Assembly (NCBI GenBank): GCA_963718355.1
Contig: CAVQZA010000007.1
Location: 148,350-212,349 of the forward strand
Reading direction: 5' to 3'
DNA: 64,000 nucleotides
Source of the DNA: CAVQZA01 sp963718355
GTDB taxonomy: Bacteria > Actinomycetota > Thermoleophilia > Gaiellales > Gaiellaceae
The stretch's first letter is position 1. Every line of letters starts with the position of its first letter. Of the stretch, positions 8,615 to 16,655 are shown piece after piece. Both the position numbers and the translations under genes were made by a program. Below the pieces are notes generated by a model that ran no database searches, was not told where the DNA came from, and saw only the letters and a program-made list of their open reading frames with translations.

Positions 8615-9708
8615 AGCAGCCGCTGATCCTCCACATGCAGAAGGTCGCCGGGATCTCCGGCTCGGAGGCGCATCTGCTCTCGCTCCTGCCCGACCTGAAG
8701 AGCCGTGGCTGGAACATCCGCCTCTTGATGCTGCACGAGGACGAGCCCGGCGCGTGGGACTTCGCGCACGAGCTCGAGGCACGTGGCGTTCCCGTCGACG
8801 CGATCCACCTCGCGGCGGACGTCGATCCGCTCGCGTTCGCCAGGGTCGGCGCCTACCTCGCCCGGTCGCGGCCGACGATCCTGCACACGCATCTCGTCCA
8901 TGCCGATGCCTATGGCCAGGTCGCGGGCGCGATGACCGGCGTGCCGACGCGGTTCTCGACCAAGCACGGCTTCAACGAGTTTCGCGAGGGCCGCGGCTTC
9001 GCGTTTGGCGACCGCAGCGTCGCGAGCCTCGCGCATGTCCAGATCGCGATTTCGCGCGGCCTGGCGCGCTACCTGGCCGAAACGGAGGGGTTCGACGAGG
9101 ACAGCTTCGAGATCGTCCACTACGGGATCGCGCCGCGCGCCGACGAGGCGCCCGCACCGTCGCCGACGACGCGCCTGCTCTGCGTCGGCCGGCTGATCCC
9201 GATCAAGGGCCACATCGTCCTGCTGCGCGCCTTCGCCCGGGCGCTCGAGCGCTTCCCGGAGCTGACGCTCGACATCGCCGGCCGCGGCCCGCTCGAGCCG
9301 TCGCTGAAGGCGCTCGCGCGCGAGCTCGGGATCGGCGAGGCGGTGCGGTTCTGCGGCTACGTCGCGCCGATCCAGGGCGCGATCGAGGAGTCGGCGATCG
9401 TCGTCGTGCCGTCGATGGGCGAGGGCTTCGGGATGGTCGCGCTCGAGGCGATGGAGCGCTCCCGCCCGGTGATCGCCGCGGCGATCGGCGGCCTCGGCGA
9501 GCTCGTGCGCGACGGCGAGACAGGGGTGCTCGTCCCGCCGGCCGAGGTCGAGCCGCTGACGGCGGCGATCGAGCTCCTCGCCGGCGATCCCGAGCTGGCG
9601 TATCGCTTCGGCGAGGCGGGCCGCCGGCGGGCGCTCTCGCACTTCCTCGAGAGCCGTTGCACCGACCGCACCGAGCTGCTCTACCGCGCGCGGCTCGCGT
9701 CTTCGTAG
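8611..9708 (+). CDS. Glycosyltransferase, GT4 type
   Basis: Protein of 365 residues, ATG in an ATGA overlap. Typical GT4 features are HTHLVHADAYGQVA and FSTKHGFNEF in the N-terminal domain, LCVGRLIPIKGHIVLLRAF in the donor domain, and EX7E (EGFGMVALE) followed by AMERSRPVIAAAIGGLGELV. It is paralogous to the convergent gene just downstream, with matching HTHLVHAD(A/V)YG and STKH blocks. Its 3' end overlaps that gene by 28 nt tail to tail. Confidence 0.85.
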   Translation: MKQPLILHMQKVAGISGSEAHLLSLLPDLKSRGWNIRLLMLHEDEPGAWDFAHELEARGVPVDAIHLAADVDPLAFARVGAYLARSRPTILHTHLVHADAYGQVAGAMTGVPTRFSTKHGFNEFREGRGFAFGDRSVASLAHVQIAISRGLARYLAETEGFDEDSFEIVHYGIAPRADEAPAPSPTTRLLCVGRLIPIKGHIVLLRAFARALERFPELTLDIAGRGPLEPSLKALARELGIGEAVRFCGYVAPIQGAIEESAIVVVPSMGEGFGMVALEAMERSRPVIAAAIGGLGELVRDGETGVLVPPAEVEPLTAAIELLAGDPELAYRFGEAGRRRALSHFLESRCTDRTELLYRARLASS

Positions 9709-10727
9709 ACGGCGAGCGTTCGCTCCGACATCCGCGCCACCGAGAACTCGCTGCGGGCGCGCGCGAGGCCCGCTGCGCCGAGGCGACCCGGATCGCGGAG
9801 GACACGCAGGATCGCGGCGGCAAGCGCTTCGGAGTCGTCCGGCGGGACGAGCAGCCCGGTTTCGCCGTCGACGACGATCTCCGGGATCGAGCTGACCCGC
9901 GTCGCGACGACGGGCTTGCCGGCGAGCATCGCCTCGAGCAGCGCGAGGCCGAAGCCCTCCCAGCGTGCCGGATGGACGAGCAGCTCCGCCCGCGCGAGCC
10001 ACGCGGCGACATCACCGACGCGGCCCGGGAGATAGAGGCCGTCGCCGGAGAGTCGCTCCCGCTCTGGCCCCTCGCCGAGCACGACGAGCACGGCTCGCGG
10101 CTCCTCCTCGCGGACACGGGCGAGCGCGCGCACCGCGACGTCGAGCCCTTTCTGCGGCACGAGGCGCGAGATCGCGAGCAGGACGCGCGCGTCGTCGGAC
10201 ACGCCGAAATCGGAGTTCTCGCCCCAGGCGGCGGGCGGCGCATCGAGCCCGTAGTGGACGACCTCGATCTTCTCGGCGGGCAGCCCGACGCGCTCGACGT
10301 TGAAGCGCTTGAGCGCGGCCGTGATCGCGATCACGCGCGCGGCGCGGCGGGTCAGCGCCCGCTCGACGTGACGGAACTGGCCGGCGCGGAACGGGTCGTC
10401 GTTGTGCTTGGTCGAGACGAGCGTCCGGTCGCCGCGGGCGAGCGCGCCGTAGACGTCGGCGTGGACGAGGTGCGTGTGGACGATGTCGGCGCCGCGCAGC
10501 GCGCCGCGGAGCCGGCGGACGAACGCCGGGTCGAGGTCGCGCTTCAGCGACATCCGCACCGACTCGACGGGCAGCTGCGCGTAGAACGGCTCCGGATCCC
10601 AGGCCGGGTCGTCGAGCCCGACGAACACCGGCTCGACTCCGAGCGCCGCGAGCCCGGGCAGCAGCGCGAGCAGGTGCCGCTCCGACCCGCCGATCCCGCG
10701 CATCCTGTGGACGTGAGCAACTCTCAC
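9681..10727 (-). CDS. Glycosyltransferase, GT4 type
   Basis: Protein of 348 residues. It opens with VRVAHVHRMRGIGGSERHLLAL (glycine loop), continues with HTHLVHADVYGALA, and has the donor motif EX7E as EGFGLALLE plus GKPVVATRVSSIPEIV. The GTG start at 10727 sits in a GTGA overlap with the upstream membrane protein. A much longer open frame runs upstream but is only the shadow of that membrane protein. It is a paralogue of the gene it converges with. Confidence 0.84.
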   Translation of the reverse strand: MRVAHVHRMRGIGGSERHLLALLPGLAALGVEPVFVGLDDPAWDPEPFYAQLPVESVRMSLKRDLDPAFVRRLRGALRGADIVHTHLVHADVYGALARGDRTLVSTKHNDDPFRAGQFRHVERALTRRAARVIAITAALKRFNVERVGLPAEKIEVVHYGLDAPPAAWGENSDFGVSDDARVLLAISRLVPQKGLDVAVRALARVREEEPRAVLVVLGEGPERERLSGDGLYLPGRVGDVAAWLARAELLVHPARWEGFGLALLEAMLAGKPVVATRVSSIPEIVVDGETGLLVPPDDSEALAAAILRVLRDPGRLGAAGLARARSEFSVARMSERTLAVYEDASRAR

Positions 10728-11965
10728 CGGCGAACGCGTTCCCAGAGCCGCACCACCGTCGCTCCTGCGCAGAGCGCGATCAGGAAGTCCCACGGCGCGC
10801 GGTAGCGGGTGTCGCCGGCGAAGAGCATCGCCCAGAACCAGTTGTAGGCGAGTAACAGCAGCACCAGAGCCGCGAACCGCCGCGGCACGAGGAACAGGCC
10901 GACGGCGCCGAAGACGTAGAGGAAGATCATGAACGCGGGCTCCGCGGTGCGCCGCAGCGTGTCGAGCGACCCGCCGGCGTTCGGCCGGCCCTGCGTCGTT
11001 CGCACCGACGGCTGCCAGAGCATCACCGTCGCCTGCGCCGCGAGCTTCGCTTTCTCGCCGGGGTGGTGGATCATGAAGCTCAGCGCCAGGTTGCGGAACT
11101 TCGTCATCTGCGCGCACTCGTCGATGTGCCAGACCTCGCCTGTCTGCAGCCAGTGGTCGCGCGCCTCCTGCGGCGTGTAGCCGGAGTTCGGCAGCTTCGG
11201 CACGTCGTCGATCCAGCCGCCGCGCGCGAGCACGCCGTAGGTCGCCGGGTTGTTCGCCTTCCACAGGGCGCGCCCGTCGGTGGTGATCGCGAAGCAGCCG
11301 AGCTCGACCTTGTTGCGCACGATCCACGGCGCCTGGACGAGCACAAACGCGGCGAGCATGACGCCGAGCGCGGGAAGGACGGCGCGCGGCCGTTTCCACG
11401 CGAGCCAGCCGCCGACGACGAGCGGCAGCGCGATCGTCCGCGCGTTGCCGAGCACCGCGAGGCCGAGCACGGCTCCGAGTGCCGCGCCCCGCCACAGGGT
11501 CGGCCGGCGGTCGACCACGAGCGCGAGGAGCACGAGCGCCGCCGCGAGCAGCTGGTCGAGGATCTCGCGGTTCATGTGGACGTCGTGCCAGATCAGGTAC
11601 GGATGTACGGTGGTCAGCAGCGCCGCGATCAGCGCGACCCGTTCGTCGGCGATCCGCTTGCCGATCAGGTAGACGAGCCACGCGACGCCGAGCGCGACGG
11701 CAATCTGCGCGAGCCCGATCCAGAGCCAGTGGCGGCCGAGGATCCAGTAGATCGGGATCAGAAAGAAGCCGTACAGCGGCTGTGTGTACGCCGACGGCTG
11801 GCCCGGGATGAAGCCGTAGGTGCCGTGGCGTACGAAGGTGAGCGCGAAGTCGTCGCCCTTGTCGGTGAACGCCGCCGTGATCGCGCTGCGCTCGTGGAGC
11901 AGCGCGATCAGCCGCGGGCCGACGACCGCGAGCGGGATCAGCCAGTACGGAAGCCAGCGCCTCAC
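10724..11965 (-). CDS. GT-C-type membrane glycosyltransferase (PMT/ArnT-like)
   Basis: Integral membrane protein of about 413 residues with some ten hydrophobic helices. Early charged residues in TDKGDDFALTFVRHG match the conserved acidic loop after the first helix of GT-C enzymes, which use polyprenyl-phosphate sugars at the outer face of the membrane. SAYTQPLYGFFLIPIY is also typical. I chose the GTG at 11965 because it forms a GTGA overlap with the asparagine synthetase stop; an in-frame start at 12010 would add 15 residues. No donor can be assigned. Confidence 0.75.
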   Translation of the reverse strand: MRRWLPYWLIPLAVVGPRLIALLHERSAITAAFTDKGDDFALTFVRHGTYGFIPGQPSAYTQPLYGFFLIPIYWILGRHWLWIGLAQIAVALGVAWLVYLIGKRIADERVALIAALLTTVHPYLIWHDVHMNREILDQLLAAALVLLALVVDRRPTLWRGAALGAVLGLAVLGNARTIALPLVVGGWLAWKRPRAVLPALGVMLAAFVLVQAPWIVRNKVELGCFAITTDGRALWKANNPATYGVLARGGWIDDVPKLPNSGYTPQEARDHWLQTGEVWHIDECAQMTKFRNLALSFMIHHPGEKAKLAAQATVMLWQPSVRTTQGRPNAGGSLDTLRRTAEPAFMIFLYVFGAVGLFLVPRRFAALVLLLLAYNWFWAMLFAGDTRYRAPWDFLIALCAGATVVRLWERVRR

Positions 11966-13776
11966 GCGAGATGAGCCCGTTGCCACAGCGCCAGCATGAC
12001 GAGGCACCAAAGGCGATGCCCGTGATCCGCGTCGCCCGCGCCGTGCTCGAAGAGGAGGCGCTCGACCGCGGCGCGGCGGAAAAGGCCGTCGTCGACGAGC
12101 AGCACGTCGCCCGCGAGGTCGCGCAGGTCCTCGCGAAACCAGCGCGCGAGCGGGACGCCGAAGCCGGCCTTGCCTCGGTCGGCGACCTCAGGTGGGAGCA
12201 GGTCGTCGAACGCGCGCCGGAGCGCCTGCTTGCCCTCGCGTCCCTTCAGCTTCAGCTCGTCGGGAAGCGCGAGCCCGAGCGCGAGCACCTCGTGGTCGAG
12301 GAGCGGCGAGCGGAGCTCGAGCGAGTGGGCCATCGAGGCGATGTCCGCCTTCGGCAGCAGGTCGCCGGGGAGATAGGTCGCGATGTCCACGAGCTGCAGG
12401 CCGGTGATGCTCCGATCGGGCGCGGGGAGGAGCTCCGACGTCGGCCGCGCCTCGACGTCCCAGAGCTCCTCGCGCAGCTCGGCGGGGAAGACCTCCATCA
12501 GGCGGCCGTAGCGCTCGGCGGGCGGGGTCGCGGCGATATCGAAGAAGCGCGCCGCGCGGAAGAGCGCGCTGCGCCGCTCGCCCCGCGCGCCGGGCATCGT
12601 GCGTACGGCGCGCGCGAACGCGCCGCCGGGAAGAATCCTGGCCCGCTCGGCGAGTCGCATGGCGGCGTAGCGCTCGTAGCCGGCGAACGACTCGTCGCCG
12701 CCGTCGCCCGTCAGCGCGACCGTGACGTGGCTCCGGGCCGCCTCGCAGACGAGGAAGAGCGGCAGCGCGGCCTCGTCGCCGAGCGGCTCGTCGAAGGCCT
12801 CGGCGAGGCGCGGCAGCGTCGCGGCGGCGTCCGGCTCGAGCAGAATCTCCTCGTGCTGCGTCCCGAACCGCTCGGCAACCGCGCGCGCGTACGGGCGCTC
12901 GTCGTAGGCCGCGTCGGCGAACCCGACGGTGAACGTGCGCACAGGCTCGCTGCCTGCCTGCGCCATCAGGCCGACGACGATCGAGGAGTCGATCCCGCCG
13001 GAGAGGAGCGCGCCGAGCGGCACGTCCGCGGCAAGGCGGCGCCGAACCGCGGCGCCGACGGTCTCGCGCACACGCTCGAGCCACTCCGCTTCGGTCGAGC
13101 TCGGCGCCGCGGGCTCCGGCTTCCACCAGCGCTCGATCCGCTCCGACCCTCCCTCGGCGACGAGCACGTGGCCCGGCAACAACCGGTGGATGCCGAGGAA
13201 CCCGGTTGCCGAGCCCGGCACGTAGCCGAGCGTGAGGTAGGCGTCGAGCGCTGCCAGATCCGGCTCGCGCGAGACTGCGGGGAGCCGAAGCAGCGACTTC
13301 AGCTCCGAGGCGAACGCGAGCGTCCCGTCGGCGAGCCGCGTCCAGACGAGGGGCTTCTTCCCGAGGCGATCGCGCGCGAGTACGAGCCGCTCGCGCGGCG
13401 CGTCCCAGAGCGCGAGCGCGAACATCCCGTGCAGGTGCTCGAGGAAGCCGAGCCCGTGCTCTTCGTAGAGATGCGGCAGCACCGGCGTGTCCCCGGTGCC
13501 GCGAACCTCGTGCCCGCGCAGCGACTCGCGCAGCTCGCGGTAGTTGTAGAGCTCGCCGTTGAAGACGGCGACGATCTCACCCGACTCGTTGGCGACGGGC
13601 TGGCGGCCGGTCTCGAGATCGAGCACGCGCAGGCGCTGGATGCCGAGCGCGCAGCGGCCGTGTGCCTCGGTCGCGCCCTCGTCGGGGCCGCGGTGGCGGA
13701 TCGCCGCGCGCATCGCATCGACCGAGAGCGAATTGGGCGCGCCGGATAGCGTTACGAGTCCGCAGATGCCACACAT
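11962..13776 (-). CDS. asnB: Asparagine synthetase, glutamine-hydrolysing
   Basis: Protein of 604 residues with the two-domain AsnB layout. The start MCGICGLV exposes the catalytic Cys2 of the N-terminal glutaminase, RHRGPDEG and FNGELYNY follow, and SGGIDSS is the ATP-pyrophosphatase loop of the synthetase domain. In glycan clusters, AsnB homologues often amidate uronic acids or other glycan carboxylates rather than supply free asparagine, so a role in modifying the polymer is plausible but inferred. The ATG is fixed by the required N-terminal Met-Cys. A TACCGT box lies 9 nt upstream. Confidence 0.9.
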   Translation of the reverse strand: MCGICGLVTLSGAPNSLSVDAMRAAIRHRGPDEGATEAHGRCALGIQRLRVLDLETGRQPVANESGEIVAVFNGELYNYRELRESLRGHEVRGTGDTPVLPHLYEEHGLGFLEHLHGMFALALWDAPRERLVLARDRLGKKPLVWTRLADGTLAFASELKSLLRLPAVSREPDLAALDAYLTLGYVPGSATGFLGIHRLLPGHVLVAEGGSERIERWWKPEPAAPSSTEAEWLERVRETVGAAVRRRLAADVPLGALLSGGIDSSIVVGLMAQAGSEPVRTFTVGFADAAYDERPYARAVAERFGTQHEEILLEPDAAATLPRLAEAFDEPLGDEAALPLFLVCEAARSHVTVALTGDGGDESFAGYERYAAMRLAERARILPGGAFARAVRTMPGARGERRSALFRAARFFDIAATPPAERYGRLMEVFPAELREELWDVEARPTSELLPAPDRSITGLQLVDIATYLPGDLLPKADIASMAHSLELRSPLLDHEVLALGLALPDELKLKGREGKQALRRAFDDLLPPEVADRGKAGFGVPLARWFREDLRDLAGDVLLVDDGLFRRAAVERLLFEHGAGDADHGHRLWCLVMLALWQRAHLA

Positions 13777-14410
13777 CGAGCCGAAACGGTACGCCGTGGT
13801 GTCCTGCCACGTCGAAAGACCGTTGGACGACCGCACGTGGGAGGCCTTCGCCCGCATCCAGGCGCAGCGGCCGGGCGGCTTCGCGATCGCGGCGTTGATC
13901 CGCCCGCCGGACCTCGAGGCTGGCGAGTCGGAGGAGCTGTGGCTCGAGCGGGCGCGCGAGGCGAGCGCGCCGCTCGGGCATCACACGCACTGGACGAGTC
14001 CGAGCCACGCGCGGCCGAGCGGCGGCGATCCGGCCGCGCGCGCGCGGCGCGAGGGAGCGTGGCTACGCGAGCGCGGCCTGGCGCCGACGCTCTTCTGCGG
14101 CGGCGGCTGGTACACGGACGACGCGGTTCGCGCCGTCGTCGCCGAGCTGGGCTACGCCGACTGCACCTCGCGTGAGGGCGCGCCGCGCCGCGACGGCGAG
14201 CTCGTCGAGCTACCGACGACGCGTTCGCTCGGGCAGCTCGCGAAGAACGTGCTCGGCCGCCTCGACGAGCCGGTCGTCCACGTGTACTTCCACGACTACG
14301 ACCTGCTCGACACGCGTCGCAGGCTCGCGCTCGTCTGGTCGCTGCGCATCCTCGCGCGCCGCCGCGAGGCGACGGACCTCGACTCGCTCAGGGAGCTTTT
14401 CGCGCGCTGA
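13766..14410 (+). CDS. Polysaccharide-deacetylase-like protein
   Basis: Protein of about 214 residues (ATG 13766; a GTG near 13797 would avoid overlapping the divergent asnB start by 11 nt). It reads like a compact (beta/alpha)7 deacetylase-fold protein: VVSCHVE near the start, a HHTHWTSPSH histidine cluster in the middle, TLFCGGGWYTDD, and VYFHDYDLLD near the end. The usual TFDDG motif is absent, so catalytic competence is unclear. It converges on the methyltransferase gene with a 23-nt overlap. The name rests on fold-like pattern and context, not on a full motif set. Confidence 0.5.
   Translation: MPHIEPKRYAVVSCHVERPLDDRTWEAFARIQAQRPGGFAIAALIRPPDLEAGESEELWLERAREASAPLGHHTHWTSPSHARPSGGDPAARARREGAWLRERGLAPTLFCGGGWYTDDAVRAVVAELGYADCTSREGAPRRDGELVELPTTRSLGQLAKNVLGRLDEPVVHVYFHDYDLLDTRRRLALVWSLRILARRREATDLDSLRELFAR
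13786..13791 (-). promoter_or_regulatory. TACCGT -10-like box before asnB
   Basis: On the minus strand, TACCGT stands 9 nt before the ATG of asnB. The same hexamer stands 8 nt before the GTG at 51735. It fits the near-leaderless pattern seen at other first genes. Confidence 0.35.
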
Positions 14411-15017
14411 AGACGATGTCGTTCGCCATCAGGCGGGCGTGCAGCCGCACGAAGCGGCCGACCACGAACTCGAGCTCGACGTCGTCCCAGCCCGCGAGCA
14501 GGGCGCGCACGTCGTCGGGCCGGAAGATGTGGAGGTGGGTCGGGTCGGTCTCGGGCCGGCGGCCGAGCGCGAAGCGGACGCGGTTCTTGAAGCGGAACGC
14601 GTTCGGCACCGAGGCGACGAGACGTCCGCCCGGCCGCAGCACGCGACGCGCCTCGCCGACGACCTCGCCGGGCTCGCGCACGTGCTCGAGCAGCTCGCCC
14701 GCGACGACGACGTCGAAGCTCGCGTCGGGAAACGGGAAGGGCTCCTCGATGTCGGCCCAGAGCGTCTCGATCCCCAGCTTGCCGGCTTCGGCCAGGGCCT
14801 CACGGTCGACGTCGATCCCGACCACGTCGTTTCCATCCAGGTACCAGCGGGTCAGGGCGCCGTAGCGGCAGCCGAGGTCCAGAATCCGGTGCCCGGGCCC
14901 GCCGACGGCCGCCGCGATCCGGCCGGCACGGTCGGAGCCGCCAAAGACGAAGTCGTTGCCGCGCGAGGTGCGGTGATGCTCCTCGTAGCGCTCGCTGAGG
15001 TGCTCGAGCCGGGTCAT
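14388..15017 (-). CDS. Class I SAM-dependent methyltransferase
   Basis: Protein of 209 residues. ILDLGCRYGALTRWYL is motif I of the class I fold; GIDVDREAL gives the acidic residue that holds the ribose of SAM; FDVVVAGELLEHV and VLRPGGRLVASVPN are the later conserved strands. It probably methylates a sugar or lipid-linked glycan, as the whole neighbourhood is glycan assembly, but the substrate is unknown. Start ATG 15017 follows a TAGACT box by 6 nt. The 3' end overlaps the convergent deacetylase-like gene. Confidence 0.82.
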   Translation of the reverse strand: MTRLEHLSERYEEHHRTSRGNDFVFGGSDRAGRIAAAVGGPGHRILDLGCRYGALTRWYLDGNDVVGIDVDREALAEAGKLGIETLWADIEEPFPFPDASFDVVVAGELLEHVREPGEVVGEARRVLRPGGRLVASVPNAFRFKNRVRFALGRRPETDPTHLHIFRPDDVRALLAGWDDVELEFVVGRFVRLHARLMANDIVFSARKAP

Positions 15018-15023
15018 GCGGGC

Positions 15024-15029
15024 AGTCTA
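15024..15029 (-). promoter_or_regulatory. TAGACT -10 box of the methyltransferase
   Basis: Minus-strand TAGACT is separated by exactly 6 nt from the ATG at 15017. No purine-rich ribosome-binding site fits in the gap, so a leaderless mRNA is likely. Confidence 0.5.
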
Positions 15030-15044
15030 GGGACAGGACACGAG

Positions 15045-15050
15045 TAGAAT
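15045..15050 (+). promoter_or_regulatory. TAGAAT -10 box of the initiating transferase
   Basis: TAGAAT lies 9 nt before the GTG at 15060, back to back with the TAGACT box of the divergent methyltransferase within a 42-bp intergenic gap. No Shine-Dalgarno sequence is visible. Confidence 0.5.
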
Positions 15051-15059
15051 CGCTGGCTC

Positions 15060-16526
15060 GTGGCAACCGAGCCCGTCGTCACCGAACCGGACGCTCCGGA
15101 GACGGCGCCGGCCGTCGACATCCGTCGGGTGCGGCCGGCGCTCTTCCAACCAGCGCCGCTGAAGGCGCTTGCGCGGCGCCTCTTGTCGGTGATCGCCCTC
15201 GTCGTGATCGACGTCGTGAGCGTCGGGCTCGCCCTCTACCTCGGCCTCGTCCTCAAAGAGGTCTACCAGGGCCGCCCGGCGCTCTGGGGGATCCTCTGGC
15301 AGGCCGAGCGCGACTGGATCCCGTTCGTCGGCCTGATCACGGTGCTCGTCTTCTGGCGGAACGGGCTCTACGCGACGCGCGAGGCGCGCTCGGGGATCGG
15401 GCGCGTCGTCTCGTCGCTCGTCCTCGTCTGCGTGGTCTCATTCGTGTTCGCGATCGGCACGGGCCATCACTTCAGCACCTTCCTGATCTTTCCCACCGTG
15501 CTGCTGTTCGCGATCGTGTTCGACGGGCTCCTGCGCGCGAGCTACGACGTCGTCACCAAGGACATGCTTCGCGTGGCCGGCGTGCGCCGCCGCGCCGCTC
15601 TCGTCGGCGAGAGCGAGCGGATCGTCGACCTGCACCGGATGCTCGGCTCGTCGCGGGGCGGGATCGCGTACGAGTTCGTTGCAGAGGTGGCGCCGAGCCC
15701 CGAGGCGGTCGCCGCGTTGCTCGCGGAGCAGACAGTCGACGAGATCGTGATCGCCTATGAGGAGGTCGACGAGCGCGTGCTCGCCGAGATCGTGGACGAG
15801 GCGCACCGGCGTGGGGTGAAGGTGCGCGTCGCGCCGCGTCCCTCGGCGCTGATCGTCGACCACGCGGTCTACGTCCCGGGCCAGGGCGTGCCGCTGTTCG
15901 AGCTGCGTCCCGCCGCGTTCACCGGGGCCGACTGGGCGGTCAAGCGCGGCTTCGACGTCGTCGTCAGCGCTGCGATCGTGGTGATCGGGCTGCCTCTGTG
16001 GCTCCTGATCGCGGCGGCGATCAAGCTCGGCTCGCCGGGGCCGGTGTTCTATCGCGACCGCCGCATCGGCCTGCAGGAGCAGGAGTTCCCGATGTTCAAG
16101 TTCCGGACGATGGTCGACGATGCGGCGTCGAAGCAGGCGGCGCTCGAGGCTTCGAACGAGGCGGACGGGCCACTGTTCAAGATCAAGGACGATCCGCGCG
16201 TGACCCGCGTCGGCGCGATTTTGCGCAGCCTCTCGCTGGACGAGGTGCCGCAGGTGTTGAACGTGCTGCGCGGCGAGATGAGCCTCGTCGGGCCGCGGCC
16301 GCTGCCGCTGCGCGACTACGTCCAGCTCGCTGAGTGGCACCGGCGGCGCTACCTCGTCCTGCCCGGGATGACGGGCCTGTGGCAGGTCTCGGGGCGGATC
16401 AGCCTCTCGTTCGACGAGCTCGTGCGGCTCGACTTCTACTACATCGAAAACTGGTCGATCTGGCTGGACGTTACGATCCTCCTGAAGACCATCCCGGCGG
16501 TGCTCGCGCGCCGTGGCGCCTACTAA
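15060..16526 (+). CDS. Polyprenyl glycosylphosphotransferase (WbaP/CpsE type)
   Basis: Protein of 488 residues that should start glycan synthesis by moving a sugar-1-phosphate from a nucleotide sugar to undecaprenyl phosphate. The N-terminal third has several membrane helices, the middle is a Rossmann-like CoA_binding_3 region, and the last 190 residues are the bacterial sugar transferase domain: KRGFDVVVSAAIVVIG (membrane hairpin), FKFRTMV, SLDEVPQVLNVLRGEMSLVGPRP and PGMTGLWQVSGR. The DEVPQ and GPRP motifs are the catalytic signature. The GTG start follows a TAGAAT box. It is a monocistronic unit followed by a hairpin. Confidence 0.9.
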   Translation: MATEPVVTEPDAPETAPAVDIRRVRPALFQPAPLKALARRLLSVIALVVIDVVSVGLALYLGLVLKEVYQGRPALWGILWQAERDWIPFVGLITVLVFWRNGLYATREARSGIGRVVSSLVLVCVVSFVFAIGTGHHFSTFLIFPTVLLFAIVFDGLLRASYDVVTKDMLRVAGVRRRAALVGESERIVDLHRMLGSSRGGIAYEFVAEVAPSPEAVAALLAEQTVDEIVIAYEEVDERVLAEIVDEAHRRGVKVRVAPRPSALIVDHAVYVPGQGVPLFELRPAAFTGADWAVKRGFDVVVSAAIVVIGLPLWLLIAAAIKLGSPGPVFYRDRRIGLQEQEFPMFKFRTMVDDAASKQAALEASNEADGPLFKIKDDPRVTRVGAILRSLSLDEVPQVLNVLRGEMSLVGPRPLPLRDYVQLAEWHRRRYLVLPGMTGLWQVSGRISLSFDELVRLDFYYIENWSIWLDVTILLKTIPAVLARRGAY

Positions 16527-16565
16527 CCAAGCGAGCCGAGTCAAAACAAGCCAAGTCCCGACAAC

Positions 16566-16596
16566 ACATGTCCCGGTGCCTGACCCCGGGTCATGT
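16566..16596. repeat. Imperfect palindrome / hairpin in intergenic gap
   Basis: ACATG-T-CCCGG and CCGGG-T-CATGT form an 11-bp inverted repeat with one central T/T mismatch around a 9-nt loop, about 40 nt after the stop of the initiating transferase. No T-run follows, so it is not a classic intrinsic terminator. It could be a transcription barrier, an RNA-stabilising hairpin, or a REP-like repeat. Confidence 0.5.
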
Positions 16597-16655
16597 CTGT
16601 TTGGTCCGGGGCCGGGTTTACAGCGCCCTCATGCCCCTTCGCGATACTTCCGGCG

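Noticed and set aside
11971..13749. 592-codon plus-strand ORF
   Set aside because: Antisense to asnB; no protein-like motifs and very high Arg/Glu content.
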